A stretch of DNA of 62,993 nt. Source: Actinoplanes couchii (lineage in GTDB: Bacteria > Actinomycetota > Actinomycetes > Mycobacteriales > Micromonosporaceae). The stretch lies in assembly GCF_016862075.1 (NCBI RefSeq), contig NZ_BOMG01000119.1:1-62993 (forward strand). Reading direction: 5' to 3'. The position numbers were made by a program, and so were the translations under genes. Below are positions 15,821 through 24,465 of this stretch, in pieces. Under the pieces are notes generated by a model. That model was not told the DNA's origin. It searched no databases and saw only the letters and a program-made list of their open reading frames with translations. How positions within the stretch are numbered: the first letter of the stretch is position 1; each line of letters opens with the position of its first letter.

Positions 15821-18385
15821 GTGGCCAAGGCATCGCCGTTGACATATGAGGGCGCGCTCACGTTGCTCGGCGCACATTCCCCATTTGCGATCGAGGTGCT
15901 GAACCGGGTGGCCGGCGGAGGGATCCTGCTGGGAGCGATCGTGGTTCCCGATGCCCTCGGCTTGGTCGACGGTAAGCAGGAAGCCGGCCGGCTGGTCCAA
16001 CAGTTGACGACGGCAGCCACCGCCAGGTTGCACGGTATCCACGGGTACGGCCGGCACGAACTTCTTGCCGCTGCCCACACGACAGTCGTTCTGTCCGCCC
16101 TTTTCGACGCGCTGCACGAGACCATCGGGCCGTCGTTCAAGCAGCTCAAGGTCACCGACAGAGAGAAGCTCCAACTCGTGTCGGGCCCTGGCAAGGTCGT
16201 CACGCAGACGGACTGGATCGGTCAGCTGGCCGGGGCCGACCTTCCGCTTCCTGGACCGGCCTCCGGTTTCGAAGAGAACCTTCGTGCCGTGCTCGCGCCC
16301 CGGATCGCCGAACTGGCCGGAAGCGCGATCGCCTTCTTCGAAGGTCTGCGGGTCTGGAAAAGCTTCCGTCTCGACTCGTCGACCCTCGTGGCGCGGTCCA
16401 CCGAGGCCTGGAGAAGGCGCTACCGGGACGCGTACCTGCGGTTGGCCTCGGACGTACCGGAGTTTTTCGTCTGGGCGTCACTCGGCGAGCACACGGCGAC
16501 CCGAGAGGAGTTGCGAACAGCGAACGCCAGGTTGCTCGAGGTCCTGGACCGGACCTCCGCTGCGCTGGGCCAGTTGCACGACATCCTCGCAGCCGGGCAT
16601 GTACCGGCACGCCCGGGCCGGGTCTCGATCCGTGGAAAGTTGGCCCGGGCCGCGACGGCCGTGCTCGACCAGCCGCTCCTGAGATCATCGGCACTACCTG
16701 CCGGGTTGTCCTTCCCGACGGTGGCCGAGGGATTCGTGACGCCCCGCTTCCGGTGCGCTGTCGTCTCACCCACCACCGGAGCCGGGCTGTCCCGGGAGGA
16801 CTGGTGGACGTCCCGTCCCGTGCAGGAAGGGCTGGACCGATTCCTCGCCGCATACCTGTCGCATCCCGGGGCTGCTCTCCGCCCGTTGATCATGCTCGGC
16901 CATCCGGGTGCCGGGAAGTCGCTGCTGACCGAGATCCTCGCGGCACGGCTACCGAGCGAAAAGTTCACCGTCGTGCCGGTCCAGCTGCGCCGGGTCAACG
17001 CTGATGATCGACTCGTGCCACAGGTCGAGTCGGCGCTTCGGGAAATCTTGAAAGAACAGGTCTCCTGGGGGCAGATGGCCGATGAGAACGAGGATCTGAC
17101 CAGGGTCGTGATCCTCGACGGGCTCGACGAGTTGATCCAGGCGACCGGGACCGCTCAATCGGCGTACCTGACCGATGCCGCCCGCTTCCAGCAGGAGGAG
17201 ATGGCTCTGGGCAGGCCGGTTTCCGTAGTGGTCACCTCCCGAACCGTCGTGGTGGATCGGGCTCGCGTTCCGGACGGTGCCATGGTGATCAAGCTGGAGG
17301 ATTTCGACGACGACCGCGTCAACTCCTGGCTCACCGCTTGGAACCGTGCAAACGTCGCAACACCCGGCTTTCGTGCGCTGATGCCCGCTGAGGTGCTCCG
17401 TCACGGTGACCTGGCCCGCCAGCCGCTCCTGCTGACCCTGCTGGCGATTTACCATGCCGACCCGACTGCGGCCCGGCTCGATGACGACACCGTCTCGCCT
17501 GCCGCCCTCTACCGGATGTTGCTCGACAACTTCATCCACCGCCAGGTGTCCGACAAACCAGATCGCCCACCATCGCCCGAACAGCTACCCCGATTGCTCG
17601 GCGAACTACGTCAGCGATTGAGCATCGCGGCGTTCGGCATGTTCAACCGGCAGCGCCAGCACGTCACCGAAGCGGATCTGGAACGCGATCTGGAGGTCTT
17701 CCTCGGGCGTGACGACAACCACGCGCACGGCTTCGAATCACCAGCGAGCCGAGCACACCGGACGGTGGCGGGATTCTTCTTCGTGCACGTGTCCCGTGTC
17801 GACGAATACTCAGAGGATCCCCGCCGCACCTACGAGTTCCTGCATGCGACCTTCGGCGAGTTCCTCATCGCGGAACGGGCTCTCCTGTTGCTCGACGGAT
17901 ATTCCCGCAGGCTCGCGGAACACCGAACCGACCCCGCCTACCATGAAGCACCGGACGACAGCCTGCTCCGGGCGCTGCTCTCGTATCAGCCCCTGACGCT
18001 TCGCAAACCAATTATCGAGTTCGCGTCCGCGCTGGCGAGCCAGATGGAATCCACTCGAAGAGAAGAGCAACTCGAGGCCCTGCGGAGACTTCTGGCAACG
18101 GCCCGGACCCGCGCTTTCGGCCGATATCAGCGCTACGAGCCCACTCCGCCGGACGTGGTCACCGCCTGCGCGACCTGGACCGCGAACCTGGTCGTGCTGG
18201 CGTGTCTGATCGATGCGGGAAGCGGCGATCCGAGCCGTCTTCCACCTCCAGGAGCGTCTCCGAACCACTGGTGGGATGCGACGGTACGGCTGTGGCAGGC
18301 CGGGTTGGCGGAGGAAGGCAGGAAGAGCCTGGACAGCGTGATCTATTCCCAGAGCCAGGGACGAGGAACATCGCCGGACTCATAG
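15821..18385 (+). CDS. NACHT-type STAND ATPase, first copy
   Basis: 854 residues. An N-terminal all-helical region (about 1-330) resembles the helical N-terminal domains attached to bacterial NACHT proteins (possibly the NNH7 class). The NACHT module shows Walker A GHPGAGKS (360-367), Walker B VVILDGLDEL (429-438), sensor-like VVTSRTVVVDRAR, and LARQPLLLTLLAIY. The C-terminal helical part includes YEFLHATFGEFLIAERAL and ends near SLDSVIYSQS. Start: GTG 15821 gives MAKASPLTYEGALTLLG, aligning with MPRSLSYADAARLLG of the second copy; ATG 15797 is the alternative. DNA here is nearer 62-65% GC, below its neighbours. Bacterial NACHT proteins are known antiphage factors; that role here is inference. 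Confidence 0.85.
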   Translation: MAKASPLTYEGALTLLGAHSPFAIEVLNRVAGGGILLGAIVVPDALGLVDGKQEAGRLVQQLTTAATARLHGIHGYGRHELLAAAHTTVVLSALFDALHETIGPSFKQLKVTDREKLQLVSGPGKVVTQTDWIGQLAGADLPLPGPASGFEENLRAVLAPRIAELAGSAIAFFEGLRVWKSFRLDSSTLVARSTEAWRRRYRDAYLRLASDVPEFFVWASLGEHTATREELRTANARLLEVLDRTSAALGQLHDILAAGHVPARPGRVSIRGKLARAATAVLDQPLLRSSALPAGLSFPTVAEGFVTPRFRCAVVSPTTGAGLSREDWWTSRPVQEGLDRFLAAYLSHPGAALRPLIMLGHPGAGKSLLTEILAARLPSEKFTVVPVQLRRVNADDRLVPQVESALREILKEQVSWGQMADENEDLTRVVILDGLDELIQATGTAQSAYLTDAARFQQEEMALGRPVSVVVTSRTVVVDRARVPDGAMVIKLEDFDDDRVNSWLTAWNRANVATPGFRALMPAEVLRHGDLARQPLLLTLLAIYHADPTAARLDDDTVSPAALYRMLLDNFIHRQVSDKPDRPPSPEQLPRLLGELRQRLSIAAFGMFNRQRQHVTEADLERDLEVFLGRDDNHAHGFESPASRAHRTVAGFFFVHVSRVDEYSEDPRRTYEFLHATFGEFLIAERALLLLDGYSRRLAEHRTDPAYHEAPDDSLLRALLSYQPLTLRKPIIEFASALASQMESTRREEQLEALRRLLATARTRAFGRYQRYEPTPPDVVTACATWTANLVVLACLIDAGSGDPSRLPPPGASPNHWWDATVRLWQAGLAEEGRKSLDSVIYSQSQGRGTSPDS

Positions 18386-19230
18386 CCTGAGGCAACCCGA
18401 TGCAGGAGTTGACTTGTTTGATCGGCATCCAGCGACGTGTTCCATAAGCCGGTCATCTGAGACTCGAACTGTCCCACCGTCGCCGCATCCTCGATCAGGA
18501 CGTCACCCAGTCCTTTCTCGCAGTAGACGACGGTTCCCATCAACTCGCTACGAAGCAAGGCGAACGACTCGGCCCGGAAGGCAGGGCTCTCAAAAGGGAT
18601 GACTCGCAGGGCCATGTAGGGCCTCCGGGCCAACTCGATGAGCTTCCGCATCTGGTCCGCCATGATCCCCGCGTCACCGATCCTCCGGTAGAGAACCGCT
18701 TCATCGATCACCATGTTCATGTCAGGCGGATCTCCCTTTTCATGAACCTTCTCCTGACGTTGCATGCGAATCGCCGTACGTCGTTCGAGCCGGTCACGTC
18801 CCGCTCCTGGCAGGGCCGAGTGCAGCAGGGCTTCGGTGTAATCCCGGGTCTGCAGAAGGCCGGACACGAAGCCCGAGGTGTATTCCGCCATGCTGTCGGC
18901 CTCGGCCTCCAGACCGATCAGATGCAGCATCGCGGGCGGGATCTCGGCACGATCGTCGTGCCACCAGCCGCGCCGCCGGGCCGCCTGCGCCCGCCGGAGC
19001 AGTTCCTCGGTGGCGGCCGAGCCGATCTCCAGAGTCAGGCAGAGGGCGCGCAGGTCATTGATGCTGATGCCGACGTCGCCGTTCTCGATGCGGGTGACCT
19101 TCGAGACCGACCATTCCAACAATTCAGCGACCTGAGCCTGCGTCAGCCCGACAGTCTCCCGGACACGCCGCAGGTCGGCCCGGAGCAGTCTGCTCGCGGC
19201 TATCGGGTTCAGTGCGCCGGCGGAGCCCAC
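18343..19230 (-). CDS. XRE-family regulator with DUF5753 domain
   Basis: 295 residues. HTH at about 15-70 (LRRVRETVGLTQAQVAELLEWSVSKVTRIENG), then the DUF5753 domain starting near EAEADSMAEYTSGFVSGLLQTRDY with the usual R/MRKLIELARRPYMALRVIPF segment. Such regulators usually sit with a DUF397 gene in actinomycetes; none is present. The 3' end overlaps the end of the NACHT gene by 43 bases, tail to tail. GTG start at 19230 is 6 bases after a TAGCCT hexamer, suggesting a leaderless transcript. Confidence 0.87.
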   Translation of the reverse strand: MGSAGALNPIAASRLLRADLRRVRETVGLTQAQVAELLEWSVSKVTRIENGDVGISINDLRALCLTLEIGSAATEELLRRAQAARRRGWWHDDRAEIPPAMLHLIGLEAEADSMAEYTSGFVSGLLQTRDYTEALLHSALPGAGRDRLERRTAIRMQRQEKVHEKGDPPDMNMVIDEAVLYRRIGDAGIMADQMRKLIELARRPYMALRVIPFESPAFRAESFALLRSELMGTVVYCEKGLGDVLIEDAATVGQFESQMTGLWNTSLDADQTSQLLHRVASGYESGDVPRPWLWE

Positions 19231-19236
19231 CCTTCG

Positions 19237-19242
19237 AGGCTA
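19237..19242 (-). promoter_or_regulatory. -10 element TAGCCT, leaderless start of XRE gene
   Basis: Minus-strand TAGCCT ends 6 bases before the GTG at 19230; no ribosome site is seen. Confidence 0.5.
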
Positions 19243-20244
19243 TGCGAGCGTGGGCTTCCAGCCCAGGGCCGGGCCCAGGTGGGTGGCCATGTCGGTGAGG
19301 ATCTGGACGTAGTCGTCGTGGTCGAAGGTGAACGGTAGGGCGAACGCCACCTCGGTCACCTCGCGGAAGGCCGCGTTCGACTCCAGCCTCTCGGCGATCT
19401 CGGCGGACATGCCGACGATGTCGGGAGCGAACATCATCCGTGCCGGGCCCTGCGGAGTGAGAGTCCGAGGTGTGCGCTTCTCCGCGTAAGCCTGATACCG
19501 CGAGATCTGATCGGCCGAAGCACTGTCGGTGGGGATCACGACCAGGCCCTGGGAGACCCGTGCCGCGTCCCCGTCAGGATGGGCGGCCCGGAACGCATGG
19601 ATGTGCGACAACTGAATCGCCTCGAAGTCCTCCGACTCCTCGGCCTTGACCACACTGCTGGTCAGGAAGTTCATCCCGTGCGCTCCGGCCCAGGCCGCGG
19701 ACCGCAGGGATCCACCGCCGTACCACAGGCGGGACGCCAGGCCGGCGGAATGCGGCTGCACCCGGTCCGAGAACTGCTCGAAGCCCTGGTAGCCGCTGAA
19801 CGACGTGACCTTCTCACCACGTACGGCGGCAAGGAACCTCTCGACCCTCGCGAAGCTGAAGTCCTCCGCATCGGCCGTGTCGGGATAGAGCGCGCCTTTG
19901 ACGTTCTCCCACTGCATCGGCGGGCCGACGCTGACACCGGGGTTGATCCGGCCGCCGGCGAGCAGATCGACGGTGGCCAGATCCTCGGCGAGCCGCAACG
20001 GGTTCTCCCAGCCGAGCGGGATGACCGCGGTGCCCAGCTCGATGCGGCTGGTGCGCTGGGAGGCGGCGGCCAGCACCGCGACCGGGGAGGAGATGCCGAA
20101 CTGCAGGTGCCGGTGGCGCAGCCAGGCGCTGTCGAAGCCGAGCCGCTCACCCAGCTCGATGATCTCCAGCGTGGACTCGTGGCCGCGGCGCGGGTCGGCC
20201 TCGTCGAACAGGCCGATGGTGAGAAAACCCAGCTTGCTCAGCAT
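19240..20244 (-). CDS. LLM-class flavin-dependent oxidoreductase
   Basis: 334 residues, luciferase-like monooxygenase fold: LEIIELGERLGFDSAWLRHRH, SPVAVLAAASQRTSRIELGTAVIPLGWENPLRLAEDLATVDLLAGGR, and GLASRLWYGGGSLRSAAWAG. Uses FMNH2 or F420; substrate unknown. It ends 9 bases before the XRE start on the same strand, so they may be co-transcribed. ATG start follows TAGGGT plus 6 bases. Confidence 0.88.
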   Translation of the reverse strand: MLSKLGFLTIGLFDEADPRRGHESTLEIIELGERLGFDSAWLRHRHLQFGISSPVAVLAAASQRTSRIELGTAVIPLGWENPLRLAEDLATVDLLAGGRINPGVSVGPPMQWENVKGALYPDTADAEDFSFARVERFLAAVRGEKVTSFSGYQGFEQFSDRVQPHSAGLASRLWYGGGSLRSAAWAGAHGMNFLTSSVVKAEESEDFEAIQLSHIHAFRAAHPDGDAARVSQGLVVIPTDSASADQISRYQAYAEKRTPRTLTPQGPARMMFAPDIVGMSAEIAERLESNAAFREVTEVAFALPFTFDHDDYVQILTDMATHLGPALGWKPTLA

Positions 20245-20250
20245 GAGATC

Positions 20251-20256
20251 ACCCTA
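20251..20256 (-). promoter_or_regulatory. -10 element TAGGGT, leaderless start of LLM gene
   Basis: Minus-strand TAGGGT ends 6 bases before ATG 20244 with no ribosome site. Confidence 0.5.
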
Positions 20257-20300
20257 GACCCGGCAATCCCCCGTGCGTCAGTGGGAGTTACCGAAGCCAC

Positions 20301-20306
20301 TACCCT
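20301..20306 (+). promoter_or_regulatory. -10 element TACCCT, leaderless start of L,D-transpeptidase
   Basis: TACCCT ends 7 bases before ATG 20314. No ribosome site precedes the ATG. Confidence 0.5.
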
Positions 20307-20313
20307 GGGACGC

Positions 20314-21171
20314 ATGTCGACGCTGCGGTCCCGTCCGTACCTCTGGATCCTGGCGGTCGTCGCCCTGGTCGCCGGGCTCGGCACCGCGGTGCTGCTGAAC
20401 CGGACCGGTGACGACGCGCCGGCTCGCACCGCGATCGGCGACGTGGTGATCCCGGACGCGAGCCCCAGCCCGAGCGAGAAGGCGCTGCCCGCGAAGAAGC
20501 CGCCGGCCGACCTGCCGGTGGTGGCGTACGCGAAGGGCCCGAAGGGTCTGGCCACCGACCCGGAGCCGGAGTCGGTGGTGACCATCACCGAGGCGCTGCG
20601 CCCGAAACAGAAGGTCGCCCTCTACGACGCGCCGGGCGGCGAGCCGCTGGCGTTCCTGCCGCCGCGGATCAGCGGGCTTGCCACCGTCGTCCCGATCGTG
20701 GCCCGGCAGACCGGCTGGGCCGCCGTGCTGGTCCCGGCCACCAACCGCAAGGTGGGCTGGGTGCCGACCGCCGGCTGGCGTCCCGAGCCGCTGCGCGACC
20801 AGCTGATGGTCGACCTGAGCAACCGCAGCCTGGTGTGGCTGCGCGGGGGCGAGGAGCAGGGCCGCTGGACGGTGGCGATCGGCACCGAGAAGACGCCGAC
20901 GCCGACCGGGCGCACCTACGTGATGGGGCGCACCGGCACCAACGGCGCCGCCTTCGCCGGGCTGGACGCGCTGGTGCTGGGCTCGATCCCGGAGGAGCCG
21001 GAGAAGATGGCGGCCGCTTTCCAGGGCGCGCACACCGGCATCCACGCCTGGTCGAACAACGCCGTCTTCGGCAGGAACGTCTCCAACGGCTGCGTCCGGA
21101 TGCCGCCGAAGGCTCAGCGTAGGCTGCTCGACCAGGTCGACCCGGGCACCCCGGTGATCGTGACCGCCTGA
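20314..21171 (+). CDS. L,D-transpeptidase (YkuD)
   Basis: 285 residues. Membrane anchor MSTLRSRPYLWILAVVALVAGL, a Pro/Lys-rich linker, an SH3-like middle part (VALYDAPGGEPLAFLPPRISG...GWVPTAGWRP), and a C-terminal YkuD domain with GIHAWSNNAVFGRNVSNGCVRM-type active site (His, then Ser-Asn-Gly-Cys). Forms 3-3 cross-links or attaches proteins in peptidoglycan outside the membrane. The 3' end overlaps the convergent regulator gene by 58 bases. Confidence 0.92.
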   Translation: MSTLRSRPYLWILAVVALVAGLGTAVLLNRTGDDAPARTAIGDVVIPDASPSPSEKALPAKKPPADLPVVAYAKGPKGLATDPEPESVVTITEALRPKQKVALYDAPGGEPLAFLPPRISGLATVVPIVARQTGWAAVLVPATNRKVGWVPTAGWRPEPLRDQLMVDLSNRSLVWLRGGEEQGRWTVAIGTEKTPTPTGRTYVMGRTGTNGAAFAGLDALVLGSIPEEPEKMAAAFQGAHTGIHAWSNNAVFGRNVSNGCVRMPPKAQRRLLDQVDPGTPVIVTA

Positions 21172-21518
21172 GCCGCGGAGAAGACGGACGAGGCCCGCGC
21201 GCAGACCATGCTGCGCCCGATGGACACCCGCGGCCCGTGCCGCTGGACCGCGACGGCCGTGCGGAACTGCGAGGTGGCCGGCCGGGCGGCCCGCAGCATC
21301 TCGCGGCGGACCTCGTCGAGCAGGTCCGGCATGGCCAGCCCGAGTGCCCGGCAGATCGCCGCGAGCACCTCCGACGATGCCTCCTTGGTGCCGCGCTCGA
21401 CCTCCGACAGGTACGGCAGCGACACCCCGGCCTCGGCCGCGACCTGCCGCAACGTCCGCCCCTGAGCCAGCCGCACCTTCCGCAGCACCGCCCCGATCAC
21501 CCGACGCAACAGTGGCAT
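21114..21518 (-). CDS. ClgR-like XRE regulator
   Basis: 134 residues. VIGAVLRKVRLAQGRTLRQVAAEAGVSLPYLSEVERGTKEASSEVLAAICRALG is the characteristic helix-turn-helix of the ClgR family, activators of Clp protease and stress genes in actinobacteria. The ~50-residue C-terminal tail lies partly over the antisense end of the transpeptidase gene. A paralogue of the main ClgR is possible, since clp or recA neighbours are missing. Confidence 0.82.
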   Translation of the reverse strand: MPLLRRVIGAVLRKVRLAQGRTLRQVAAEAGVSLPYLSEVERGTKEASSEVLAAICRALGLAMPDLLDEVRREMLRAARPATSQFRTAVAVQRHGPRVSIGRSMVCARASSVFSAAQAVTITGVPGSTWSSSLR

Positions 21519-21705
21519 CCCGGTCTCCCCTCCCGTGTCCGAAGTCCGCTGCCATCATCGCTGGTTTCGCCGGGCGGTGCTAAGGTGGGCTCAACCCGAT
21601 CCCGGATGCAGGCGATTCACACGCCCCCGGAGGTCGACTTTCCCCCGCCGCGTTCACCGCGGTTTCCACGGCCTCGTCTGCCGTCGTTTCGAATCGAGAA
21701 CCATC

Positions 21706-22737
21706 ATGTCCACATCCCTACCCGTCGACGGCATCGTCGACATCATCAACGACCGCGCGTGGCTGCGGACCAGCGGTTACGCGCCGTCCCCCGACGACAT
21801 CGCGCTGCCGCGCGGGCACGGTTTCCGCCGCGGCGACCACGTCACCGGCACCCTGGAGCAGCCGATCGTCAACGGCCGCCCGCCCGCCAAGCGTCCGGAC
21901 TTCTACCAGCTGACCTCGGTCTACCCGCGGGAACGGCTGCTGCTGGAGACCGAACCGCACATCCTGACCACCCGGGTCGCCGACCTGTTCATGCCGATCG
22001 GCAAGGGCCAGCGCGCGCTGATCGCCGCGCCGCCGAAAGCCGGCAAGACCACGGTCCTGCACGACATCGCGACCGCGATCGCCCACAACCATCCGGACTG
22101 TCACCTGATGGTGCTGCTGATCGACGAGCGCCCGGAAGAGGTCACCCACATGCGCCGCACGGTGAAGGGCGAGGTGATCGCGGCGACGTTCGACAGGCCG
22201 CCGCAGGAGCACACCGCGATCGCCGACCTGGCCATCGAACGCGCGAAACGCCTCGCCGAGCAGGGTGACGACGTGGTGGTGCTGCTGGATTCGCTGACCC
22301 GGCTGGCCCGCGCGCACAACCTGACGGCTCCGGCGAAGGGCCGCACCCTGACCGGTGGCCTCGACCCGACCGCGCTCTACCCGCCGAAACGTCTGCTGGG
22401 CGCGGCCCGCGCGCTGGACGGCGGCGGTTCGGTGACGGTGATCGCGACGGCTCTGGTGGAAAACGGCTCCGCAATGGACACGCTGATCTTCGAGGAGCTG
22501 AAGGGCACCGGCAACGCCGAGCTGAAACTGGACCGCCACCTGGCCGAACAGCGCCTCCACCCGGCCGTCGACATCGCCGCCTCCGGCACCCGGCACGACG
22601 AACTGCTCCTGCACCCCGACGAGTTGCCGCTGGTCAGCCGGCTGCGCCGGGCCGTCAAGATCCCCCAACTGCTGCCCCACCTGCGCGCGACGCCGTCCAA
22701 CGCGGCGCTGCTACGCAAGATCCAGACCACGATTTAG
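21706..22737 (+). CDS. rho: Short transcription termination factor Rho
   Basis: 343 residues, far shorter than the ~600-700 usual for the actinobacterial housekeeping Rho. It starts inside the RNA-binding OB fold (GIVDIINDRAWLRTSGYAPSPDDIALPRG) and lacks the N-terminal helical domain and the long actinobacterial insert. The ring ATPase is complete: AAPPKAGKTTVL (Walker A), VVVLLDSLTRLARAHN (Walker B), KGRTLTGGLD (Q loop), VTVIATALVENGSAMD (R loop), ELKGTGNAELKLDR. So it may be an active second Rho with altered RNA choice. ATG 21706 has only a weak ribosome site; the C-rich, G-poor leader could be a rut site for autoregulation. Confidence 0.88.
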   Translation: MSTSLPVDGIVDIINDRAWLRTSGYAPSPDDIALPRGHGFRRGDHVTGTLEQPIVNGRPPAKRPDFYQLTSVYPRERLLLETEPHILTTRVADLFMPIGKGQRALIAAPPKAGKTTVLHDIATAIAHNHPDCHLMVLLIDERPEEVTHMRRTVKGEVIAATFDRPPQEHTAIADLAIERAKRLAEQGDDVVVLLDSLTRLARAHNLTAPAKGRTLTGGLDPTALYPPKRLLGAARALDGGGSVTVIATALVENGSAMDTLIFEELKGTGNAELKLDRHLAEQRLHPAVDIAASGTRHDELLLHPDELPLVSRLRRAVKIPQLLPHLRATPSNAALLRKIQTTI

Positions 22738-22874
22738 TACGCCTACCCGGAGTCCCGTGACTACGCCGCGAGCCAGGCGGAACCTCCCGGCCGCAGCGCG
22801 ACCGCCGGGCGGGTGCGTCCCGCACCGCGTACCGCAATGTGTGTTGTACGGCAAACAGTCCGGCGCCGCCCCGA

Positions 22875-22880
22875 TAGGCT
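22875..22880 (+). promoter_or_regulatory. -10 element TAGGCT, leaderless start of the SpoIIE phosphatase
   Basis: TAGGCT ends 6 bases before ATG 22887; no ribosome site. Confidence 0.5.
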
Positions 22881-22886
22881 GCTCGG

Positions 22887-24350
22887 ATGGTGGACGAGGC
22901 GGTCGTACGGGAGTTGATCGCCGCCGTCCCGGCCGGGTGCACCTGGATGCTTCCGGTGCCCGCCGCCGACGGATCCGTCGCCGATTTCCGGATCGCGGCC
23001 ACCAGTGATCAGATCCGGGACATCTTCGGCCGGGGCACCCAGCGGGTCGACGGTCTGCTCGGTGAGTTGTACCCGAGCCTGCCCGGCAGTCCGCTGTGGA
23101 GCATGTACCTGCGGGTGATGGAGTCCGGCACGCCGGAGCGGATGGACGAGTTCCGGTACGCGGAGACCAGGTCCGGGATCGTCGCCGAGTCCCGTTTCGA
23201 GATCAGCGCCTCCCGGGTGCTCGGCGGGATCCTGGTGTGGTGGCAGCGGGTCGACGAGCACCAGCGCCGCCTGGAGCACACCGAGATACTGGGCAGTCTG
23301 GGCTGGACCGAGTACGACCTGGCGTCCGGCCGTACCGACTGGTCGCCCGGGATGTTCCGGATCTTCGGCGTCGATCCGGCACGGGATCCGCTGTCCCGCC
23401 TGGAACAGGCCCGGCTGATGCTGCCGGAGGACCGCGGGATCGCCGAGACCGCGTGGCAGACCCTGGACAGCGGGGCCGGCTCGGACGTGACCGCCCGGTT
23501 CCGGGTCGGCGACCGGGTCAGGCATCTGCGGATCCTGTCCGACGTGGCACGGGACGCGGCCGGCGCCCCGGTGAAGATCTACGCGGTGGTGCAGGACGTG
23601 TCGGCGCGGGTGGAGTCCCGTACCGAGATCGAGTCCCTGTCGGACCGGCTGCGGACCCGGGAGATGACCGCCCTGGCCGAGCACCGCCTGGCCGGGCAGT
23701 TGCAGAACCTGATCCAGCCGGTGCCGTCCGAACCGCTGGCGCTGGCCGGCCTGGAGGTGCTGGTCAGCTATCTGCCGGCGGAGAGCACCACGAAGGTCGG
23801 CGGCGACTGGTACCACGCGCAGACCCTGCCGGACGGGCTGGTGGCCCTGGCGATCGGCGACGTGGCCGGGCACGGCCTGGAAGCGGCCAGCGGCATGGCG
23901 CATCTGCGGTTCGCGCTGGTGGCGTGGCTGTCGATAGGCATCCGGGATCCGGGCGAGCTGCTGGGTCACATGAACCGGCTGTGCCTGCAGCTCGGGATCA
24001 CCGGGACCGCGCTGATCGCGTTCTACGATCCGCGGACCCGGGAGCTGCCGTGGGCGCGGGCCGGGCATCCGCCGCCGCTGCTGAGCCGGGCCGGGCGGGT
24101 CGGCGAGCTGGAGCGCCCGGCGGGGCTGCTGCTGGGCGCCGAGCCGGAGACGGTCTTCCCGGTGTCCCGGGCCGGGCTGGAGCCGGACGACCTGGTGCTG
24201 TTCTTCACCGACGGTCTGGTGGAGCGCCGTGGTCTGCCGGAGGGCCGGTTCGCCGAGGTGCGGGAACACCTGGCGGCGTCGGCGGTGGGGATGCTGCACA
24301 CGCCGAGCCCGGACGACGACACCTGCACGCTGGCGATCCGGGTCAGCTGA
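22887..24350 (+). CDS. PAS-SpoIIE PP2C phosphatase
   Basis: 487 residues. Two PAS-like sensor segments (about 1-130 and 130-250; the second has WTEYDLASGRTDWSPGMFRIFGVDP) precede a short coiled stretch and a SpoIIE/RsbU phosphatase domain: TTKVGGDWYHAQTLPDG and GDVAGHGLEAASGMAHLRFAL supply metal-binding Asp residues, and VLFFTDGLVERRG the final one. Such enzymes dephosphorylate STAS anti-anti-sigma factors, so it could act on the STAS protein at 11.5 kb; that link is inference. Cytosolic, no membrane segments seen. Confidence 0.9.
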   Translation: MVDEAVVRELIAAVPAGCTWMLPVPAADGSVADFRIAATSDQIRDIFGRGTQRVDGLLGELYPSLPGSPLWSMYLRVMESGTPERMDEFRYAETRSGIVAESRFEISASRVLGGILVWWQRVDEHQRRLEHTEILGSLGWTEYDLASGRTDWSPGMFRIFGVDPARDPLSRLEQARLMLPEDRGIAETAWQTLDSGAGSDVTARFRVGDRVRHLRILSDVARDAAGAPVKIYAVVQDVSARVESRTEIESLSDRLRTREMTALAEHRLAGQLQNLIQPVPSEPLALAGLEVLVSYLPAESTTKVGGDWYHAQTLPDGLVALAIGDVAGHGLEAASGMAHLRFALVAWLSIGIRDPGELLGHMNRLCLQLGITGTALIAFYDPRTRELPWARAGHPPPLLSRAGRVGELERPAGLLLGAEPETVFPVSRAGLEPDDLVLFFTDGLVERRGLPEGRFAEVREHLAASAVGMLHTPSPDDDTCTLAIRVS

Positions 24351-24465
24351 CCGAGCCGGCGGGGATCCTGCCAGAAGTGTGCAAGGTCGGTGCCAGACCC
24401 ATTCGTCACTGTCGTTCCCAGTGCTGCCGCCACCGGGCGGTGGCCGACCTGAGGGGGCAGGGAAC

